From Paenibacillus_G sp049942825 (GTDB lineage Bacteria; Bacillota; Bacilli; Paenibacillales; NBRC-103111), in contig NZ_CP187970.1 of NCBI RefSeq assembly GCF_049942825.1, positions 4,154,001 through 4,218,000 of the forward strand: a stretch of DNA of 64,000 nucleotides, written 5' to 3'. The notes under the pieces were generated by a model, which saw nothing but the letters and a program-made list of their open reading frames with translations, was not told the origin of the DNA and did not search any database. How positions within the stretch are numbered: the first letter of the stretch is position 1; each line of letters opens with the position of its first letter. The translations under genes were made by a program, and so were the position numbers. Positions 12,001-21,000 of this stretch are shown piece after piece.

Positions 12001-15000
12001 GTCCATCAGAATATGGTGGAAGCTCCACAGGAAGCGGTAGTCTTCTTCCCCCGTCCGCAGCACGCTCACGCGCATCAGGGTCCCCGAGCTGAGCTCGAAG
12101 GCCTCCGCCCTGTCCTCGGACGCATACGCATCCAGACGGGCCGGCACCGCTTTCCCGTCCAGCTCTCTCAGATCGGTATACCGGAGCTCGGGCTCCCTCC
12201 GGCGGAATACCGCCTGCACCGGCTCTCCGGTTCCCCTCTGCCTGAAGTTGGTGCGTAGAATGGCATGACGCTCCACAAGCAGGCGCAGGCTGTGTGCCAG
12301 GGCATCCAGATCCAGTCTGCCGTGGAGGTCAACCGCCGTTTGCTCAAAATAAGCTTCCGGCCGGCTGCCAAGCAGGTGGTGGAACAACATCCCTTTTTGC
12401 ATAGGTGTGAGCGGGTACAGGTTCTCCAGCTCTCCGGTCCCCCGCACTTCTTCCGCGAAGACCTCCAGCTCCTCGATGCCCAGTCCCCTGACGAGAACGT
12501 CGCTTGGCGTCAGCTCCACCGTCTTCTGACCGGCGCAGTGGGCGATCACTTCCTCGAGGGAGGATTGCAGCTGATCGGCCAGTCTCTCCAGGGTCTCCCT
12601 TCGGAACTCGCTGCGGCAGTAGCTGATCTCAAAGAACAGCCTTCCCTCCGTGATCATCCCGTTGATATCGAGCACATATGGACGCCGGGCCAGCGGGCTG
12701 ACGGCCGCACCGATCCCGTAAGGAGAGAGCGCAAAGCCGCTCCCCTTCAGGTCCTGGTCGAACTGTCCCAGATAGTTAAAAGAGATCTCCGGCTCCGCCG
12801 CCGCTTCCAGCTTCCCGGAGGACATATACCGCAGGATACCGTAGCCGAGTCCTTTGTACGGAACCGCCCGCAGGTTCTCCTTCACGGTTTTGATCTGCCG
12901 GCCCAGCGGCACGCCTTCCGCCGCCTGGAGAAGGATCGGGTACTGGCTCGTAAACCAGCCGACCGTGCGGGAGAGGTCGGGCCCGCCGGGCAGTTCTTCC
13001 CTGCCGTGCCCTTCGAGGTTCACCTTCACCTGACGGAGTCCGCTCCACCGGTGCACGGCCAGCGCCAGCGCCGTGAGCAGAATATCGTTGGGTTCCGTAT
13101 GGTAGACGCCGTGAACTTCCTTCAACAGCCGGCTTGTGTCCGTCTCCGTCAGCTGAAGGACGACTGTATCGCTGTCGCCGATGACGGGCGCCGGGCATTC
13201 GCTGTCCTTCGGCAGCCTTCCGGGATCCGCGGCTTCGATTCCTTCCCAGTACGCCCACTCGCGCTCCCATGCCCCGCTCTCCGCGTCCCGCTGCAGCCGC
13301 TCCGCCCATTCCCGGAAGGAAGAGGACTTCTGCGGCAGCCGGATGTTCTGACCGCTCTGTGCCTGTGAGTACCCGGCGGCCAAATCCTCAAACAGGATGC
13401 GCCACGAAACCCCGTCCACCGCGAGATGATGGAGGGCGATGAACAGATGGTCGCCGTCAGGGCACTGGAACAGGCACAGGTTCAGCAGGGGGCCGGCGCT
13501 GAAGTCGATCCCGCTTTGGATCTCCTCCGCTTTGGCTTCCACCGCTGCGGCAATGTGCTCCGGCGCCTGCCTTCGCAGATCAACGACCTCCATGCGGAAG
13601 GCGTCGCCTTCGGCTGCGGCGCGGTTCCTCACCTGCGTGCCGCCGTGCTCATCCGTGAGCCATACGAGCCGGAGTGCGTCATGATGGACGGCAATGGCTT
13701 CCGCCGCCCGGCGCAGGGCTTCCGGTTCGAACCGTTCCCGACGGTACAGCATGACGGCCTGATTATAGTGATGCGGCTCGGCGAGGTCCTGATCTTTGAA
13801 CCAATGCAGAATCGGTGTCAGTGGCACATCACCGGACACTTCCCCTTGGTCGACGCGGCTCCCTGCCGCACTCAGATGCGGGGCAAGCTCTGCGGGTGTC
13901 GGATAACGGAACAGATCCTTGAGATCGAGCCGGTACCCCTCCTGCAGCAGCTTGGAGGAGACCTGGATTGCCTTGATGGAATCCCCTCCGAGCTCGAAGA
14001 AGCTGTCGAGCACGCTGACGGCCCTGCCTCCGAGCACCGACTGCCAGGCAGAGACGACGGCCTGCTCCTGCGGGGTGCGCGGCGGTACGTATTCGGCGGC
14101 AGGCAGGTCCTGCGCCTGAGGGGCCGGCAGCGCTTTGCGGTCCACCTTCCCGTTCGGTGTAAGCGGCATCCGCTGAAGCTGTATCCAGTGGGCCGGCACC
14201 ATATGGGAGGGCAGCGCGCCCGAGAGCATGGCCTTCAGCCCGACGAGGTCCAGAGTCTCCAACTCGTCGCGGGAGACGAGGTAGGCGCACAGCACCTTCT
14301 GCCCGCTCCCGTCTTCCCTTGCGGCCGCTGCGGCTTCTTTCACGTCGGGGTGGCGAAGAATCGCCGCCTCCACCTCGCCCGTTTCAATCCGGAAGCCGCG
14401 GATTTTGACCTGCTGGTCCATCCGTCCCAGATAGTCTATGTTCCCGTCCGGCAGCCACCTTGCCAGGTCGCCCGTCCGGTACATCCGTCCTCCGGGCAGG
14501 AAGGGGTCCGCGATAAACCTCTCCCCGGTCAGCTCCTCGCGCTTCCAATAGCCCCTTCCTGTGCCGTGCCCGCCGATATACAGCTCGCCCGGGATGCCTG
14601 CCGGCTGAAGGGATAACTGTTCATCCAGGATGTACATCCTCACGCCGGGCAGCGGCCTGCCGATGGGGAGCGGGCGGCGGGTCTGCGGCTCGGCCGGCTC
14701 GTAGAAGCAGGAGTCGATGCAGGCTTCCGTCACCCCGTAGCTGTTGAGTATCCTCATTTGTCTTCCATACCGCGTCTGCAGCTGCGCGAAGGCATCCGGC
14801 GGGCATACATCGGAACCGAGAACGAGCGTCTTCAGGAATCCGATCTCCCGTCCTCGGCCGTGGACATAGTCCATGAGAGGAAGAATCAGAGCAGGCGTGG
14901 ATTCGAAAAAGCTGACTTGATGCCGTGCCATGAGCTCGTAGAGCCCCTCCGGATCCATGCGGACCTCGGAAGGACACAGGATTAGCCGGCCGCCGTGGAG

Positions 15001-18000
15001 CAGTGCACGGACGAGATCGCCCGTAAACACGTCGAAGGAGAAGCTGGCCCACTGCAGCACCCGGACACCGCCTTCGTCCAGACGGTACGCTTCGTTCCAG
15101 GCAGCTGCCGTCGCCGCCAGCTGTCGGTGCTCGATCATGACGCCTTTGGGCAGCCCGGTTGTGCCCGAGGTATAGATGATGTAGGCCAGGTGGGAGGCTT
15201 CGGACTGAGGCTCCAGGTTGTCGGGGCTCCCGCTGTAGGCCGCCTCTTCGTCCAGCAGGACCACCGCTCCGTCAAAGACCGTCCGCTCCGCCAGCTCCCG
15301 CTGGGTAAGCAGCACGGCAGCGCCGGAGTCTTCGAGCAGGTAACGGATGCGCTCCTGCGGATACTCCGGATCGACCGGCACATAAGCCCCTCCCGCCTTC
15401 AGGATGGCGAGGATGCCGACAATCATCCCGGCGGAGCGGCGAACCATGATGGCCGCCGGCCGGTCCGCGCCGATCCCTTGGGCGCGAAGCGTCCGGGCAA
15501 GCCGGTTGGCCCTCCGGTTCAGCTCCCCGTACGTCAGCGTCTCTTCGCCGAAGACTACCGCCGGCTCCTCCGGGGTTTTCTCCACCTGCTCCTCGAATAA
15601 CTGATGAACCGTCTTTCCGGCATGCGGCGGCATTTCCTCCCGGAAGGCAGGATGGAAGCCGCTGAGCATCTGTGCCGTTTCCGCTTCCGTCGCAAGCTTA
15701 AGCTCTTTCACGGAGGCTGACGGATGGCTGACCATTTGGCTTAGAAGATGCAGCAGCCGGTCCCCAATGCTCTCCATGGCACCTGCCCCGAAGGCCAGGG
15801 CATTGTATTCCAGCTGAAGGCGAAGCGTCTCGCCCGGAATGACGGTCAGGTTCAGCTCGTAGTTCGTTTGTTCTGTAAGGGTCACATTCGTGAGCCGCAG
15901 GCCGGTACCGGTGCGCTCTCCCCACTGCTGAACCTGATCCTCCACCGGATAGTTCTCGAAGATGACGAGGCTGCGGAACAGCTCCTGCGACGGGCCGGCC
16001 AGCGCCTGAATCCGGTAGAGCGGGTACGTCTCGTACCGCCTCGAAGCCAAGGCGTCCGCCTGGATCTGTGCCAGCAGTTCGGCAACCGTGGTTTCCGCGC
16101 CGCAGCAGACCCGTACAGGAATCGTATTGATAAAAAGCCCCACCATCCGCTCGATGCCCTGGATCTCCGCCGGACGGCCCGATACCACGGTGCCGAAGAC
16201 GACGTCCTCCCTGCCGCATGATTTGGCAAGCAGAATGGCCCAGGCCGCCTGGATCAAAGAGTGCAGCGTAACCTGTGTTTCCCTGGCCAGCCTGCCCAGC
16301 TCCCGGCTGAGGGCGCCGTCCAGATCATGCACAAGGACTTGAGGGTCATAGCCCTGTACCGTCCCGGGTTCGGCTGCGTCCGGCAGCTGTACCGGCCCTT
16401 CGAAGCCGGCCAGCACGTCCCGCCAATACCGCTCCGCCGCATCCGCGTCCTGCTCCGCCAGCCACCGGATATACTCGCTGAACGGGGTGATCGCAGCGGA
16501 CGGCCCTGGCTTCGCAGCTCCCGCCAGCTGCGCATAAGTCTCGAATACTTCCTTGGTGATCAGGGACAGGCACCAGCCGTCCATGATGATGTGGTGGAAG
16601 CTCCACAGGAAGCGGTAAGCCTCCGGCCCCGTACGGATCACCGTCAGGCGCATGAGGTCTTCCCGGTCCATCCGGAAGCCCCTGGCTCGATCCTGCCGGG
16701 CCAGCGCATCGAGCTTGCGTTCCATCGCGGCTTCAGCCGTATCCCGAAGATCCAGCACTCGCAGCTCTCCGGTGCTCTTACGGAGCACCGCCTGCAGGGG
16801 TTCGTCTATCCATCCGGTGAAAATCCGGGTCCGGAGCACGTCGTGCCGCTGGACTAAGGCATGGTAGCTCGCCGAGAACGCTTCGAGATCGAGCGATCCT
16901 AGCACATCAAAGGATGCCTGCTGAAAATAAGCGGAAGACTCCGCATCGAGCAGCGAATGGAACAGCATTCCCTGCTGCATCGGCGTGAGGGGATATATGT
17001 TCTCCAGCTCCCCAGCCGACCGCACTTCGGCCGTGAACCGTTCCAGCTCTTCCAGCGTGATGCCTTGGGCGAGCACGTCGCTTGGCGTCAGCTCCTGCCC
17101 TTCCTTGGAAGCACAGTGCGCGATGATCTCCCGCAGATCGCGGTGCAGCCCGCTGCCGAGCCGCTGCACCGTCTCCTTACGGAACTCCCCCGGACTGTAG
17201 GCGATCGTCAGTGACAGCACGCCATCCCGGATCCAGGCATTGATATCCAGCGGTACGCTTCGGATTCCTTCCCCGCTCTGCAGTCTTCCTGCCGGAAAGG
17301 GAGAGATCTGCAGGCCGTGCGCCTGCAGATCTTGATCGAACTGTCCCAGGTAATTGAACGAAATCTCAGGTTCTTCGCCCGTCTCGAAGCCGTCCTCGCT
17401 CAAGTACTTGAGAAGGCCATAGCCGATTCCCTTGGCCGGCACTTCGCGGAGCCGTTCTTTGACGCGCTTGATCCTTCCAGGCAGCGGCTCCTTCGTCCCG
17501 GTCTCGAGGACGACAGGATATCTGCTTGTGAACCAGCCCACGGTTCGGGAGATATCCAGCTCCGGAACCACAGGCTCCCGGCCGTGCCCTTCCAAGGTAA
17601 TCCGGACACGCGGCAGGGAGCACCACTGCCCGACAGCCAGTTCAAGGGCGGCGAGCAGAATATCGTTGATTTCCGTACGGTAAGCGCGGTTCACTTCGGT
17701 CAGAAGCTTCTCCGTCTCTTCCTTGGTCCATTCTACGGTGAGCGTCTCGCTGTCCTTATTCTTCAGAGAGCCTCCCTGGGCATCTTTGGGAAGAGGCAAG
17801 CTCTCTTTGGCTGCCGCTGCTTCCCAGTAGCTTCGCTCCTGCTGTGCGGTTTCACTGCCGGCATAGAGGGACAATCCCTCGGCCCAGTCGCGGAAGGAAT
17901 CGGACTTCGCCGGGAAGACCGGCACTTGTCCGGAGGCCGCCAGCGCGTAGCCCGCCGCCAGATCTTCCAGGAGAATCCGCCAGGACACTCCGTCGACGGC

Positions 18001-21000
18001 CAGGTGGTGCACGGCGATCAGCAGGTGATCACCGTCGGGGCAGCGCATCAGCCCGAGCCGCACGAGCGGCCCCCGCTCCAGATCCATGCCGCTCTGCACT
18101 TCCTCCGCCTTGGAGGTAACCGCCTCCTGCAGACCTGCCCCCTGCCACCCCGTAAAGTCGGCGGTCTCGAGGTGGAACAGTGCGCCCTCTCCGGCCCCGC
18201 GGTTCCATGCTTCGATCTTCCCGCTTGGACCGGTGCGCAGAATCAAACGAAGAGCATCATGATGCTTCACCATGGCTTCCACCGCCGTCCGCAGAGCCCC
18301 TTCCTCGAAGCGCTCCTCCCGGAACAGCATAACGGCCTGGTTGAAATAACCGGGCTCCGCAAAGCGCTGCTGGAGGAACCAGCTCTGGATCGGCGTAAGG
18401 GGAACCGCACCCTGGACCTCTCTCTGGTCGGCCCGGCGGGTTACCGGGTGCAGCAGGCTGCTGAGCTCAGCGATCGTAGGATGCTGGAAGAGATCCTTCA
18501 TCTCCAGCCGGTAGCCGGCCTGCAGCAGCCGGGAGGATACCTGGATCGCCTTGATCGAGTCGCCGCCGAGGTCGAAGAACCGGTCGAACCGGCCGACCGG
18601 CCCGGAGCCGAGCACGGACTGCCACACGGAAGCCAGGAGCTCTTCCGACGGACCGCTCGGGGGCTCGTATGCCGCAGCTGCGGACAGCTCCGCCTGAGGT
18701 GCCGGCAGCGCCTTTGCATCGATTTTGCCGTTGGGGGTCAGGGGCATCCGTTCCAGCTGCATGAAGTAGGTCGGCACCATGTAGGCGGGCAGCTCACGGG
18801 ACAAGGCCTCCCTTAGCTTGCCGGGCTCAAGTATCGCTTCTGAAGTGAGATAGGCTGCTAGCACGGAATGGCCGCTGCCGTCTTCCCTGGCGGCCACCAC
18901 GACTTCCCGGATCGAGGGCTCGGCCCGCTTCAGCCGGTATTCGACCTCCGCCGGTTCGATCCGGTAGCCGCGTACTTTGACCTGCTGGTCGATCCGTCCC
19001 AGGTATACGATGCTTCCATCTGGCAGGCGCTTGGCGAGATCCCCTGAGCGGTACAGCCGTCCGCCGGGCTCGAACGGATTGCGTACGAATTTCTCGGCGG
19101 TGAGCTCGGGACGGTTCAGGTACCCCCTGGCCAGCCCCTCGCCTGCAATGCACAGTTCCCCGGCCACACCGATGGGTACCTGCTGGAGATCCGCATCCAC
19201 GATATACACGCGGTGATTCGGCAGCGGCGAGCCGATCGGCACCTCGAAGAACGCGTCCAGCGGCGCTTCCGGAGACCAGACCGTGGTACAGATGGAGTCT
19301 TCCGTCGGTCCGTACGCATTGTAATAGCGGACATGCTCCTTCCAGCGGTGGACGAGATCGGGGGAAGCCGCTGAACCTGCGGTAATCAGCCTTGCCAGCG
19401 AAGGCATCGAAGCCGGATCCAGGTGGATGGCATAGGCCGGAGGCAGTGTCGCCGTCGTGATCCCCTGCTCTGCGGCGTATGCTTCGAAGGAGCGGTAGTT
19501 CGTGATGTCCGAAGCGGCCGGCAGGCATACCGCCGCTCCGCAGAAGAGCGCCATATAGATCTCCCAGGCGGATGCGTCGAACGAAGCGCTGGCGAACTGC
19601 ACCACCCGGTCTTCTTCCCGTATCCCCAAGGTGTGGCGGAAGTAGGGCTGGAGATTGCATAATCCCCGGTGCTCCACCACGACGCCCTTGGGCCTGCCCG
19701 TCGTACCTGACGTATAGATGACATAGGCAGCCGAGCCGGGGCCGGCGAAGGAAGGCAGGTTCGGCGTGCCGCCAGCAGCGGCACGATCTTCCGTCAACGG
19801 GATGCGGGTCCCCTCAAACGCGACAAGGTCCAGCATATCGGCTGCGCCGAGCAGCAGCTTCGCCCCCGAATCCTCCAACATGTAGGCGATCCGCTCCTGC
19901 GGATACTCGGGATCCACAGGCACGTAGGCTCCGCCCGCTTTGAGTATGCCCAGCATGCCGACGATCATCTCGACCGAGCGGTCGGCCAGAAGCGCTGCAA
20001 GCTCACCTTCCTTCAGTCCGTGCTCCCGCAGGGTGAGCGCCAGCCGTCCCGCCCGCTCGTTCAGCTCCCTGTAGCTCACGGCCCGCTCGCCGTATACGAC
20101 GGCGGTATGCTCCGGCGTCCGCTGCGCCTGCTCCTCGAACAAGCCGTGGATCGTGCTTCCCGCGGGATAAGGGGAGGAGGTCAGATGGAACGCGGCAAGC
20201 TGCGCCTCTTCGCCCGCATCCATAACGGATAAGGTGGACAGCGGTGCCTCCGGATTCTCCGCCTTCCTGCCGATCAAGGTCAACAGCCGGCGGCTCATCA
20301 GGAGGATTTCTTCCTCGCTGAACAGCGAGGTCCGGAAATCAAAATGAAGCCGCATCTGCCCTTCATCGGTGAGCTCTTCCACCCGCAGCAGCAGATCATT
20401 GATCTCATGTCCGCAAAAATCGGTATGCAGTGTGGCCGAGAGATCTCCGTAGCCCTGGCTTTTCATCGGGCGGTATTCGATGGCGGCGCCAAACAGCCGG
20501 TTCAGACCCGGTGCGCGGAGAACTTCCCGCAGCTCTTGGATCAGCCGGTTATAGGGATACTTCTGGTGGCGCAGCATGCCTGACTGCTCCTTCGCCGTGC
20601 TCCTCAGCAGCATGGCGGTGCTGGAAGCCGGGTCGATGACGACACGGGCAGCGGCCGTACTGGCGAACATGCCGATGCGCTCTTTATCCTGCGGCCCGGT
20701 CCGGTTGGTATATATCGTTCCGACGGGAATGTCCAGACCCCCGGTGACCTTGTGGATATAGAGCGCATAGGCCGCGAAGAAGAACGTAAACAGGCTCACC
20801 TGCCGGGCTGCGCAAAGCTCCTTCAAGGTGCTGTACATTCCGCTGTCCAGATGAACCGAATGCCGCTTGGCCGATGTATCTTCCACGGCGGTCAGGCGGG
20901 GCTTGAGCTCCGCCCCTTCCGGCAGGGAACTGAACTTGTTCAGCCAGTACTGACGGTCCTTCGCTCTCCGTTCGGAGACTTCATAGGCTTGCTCGGCGGA

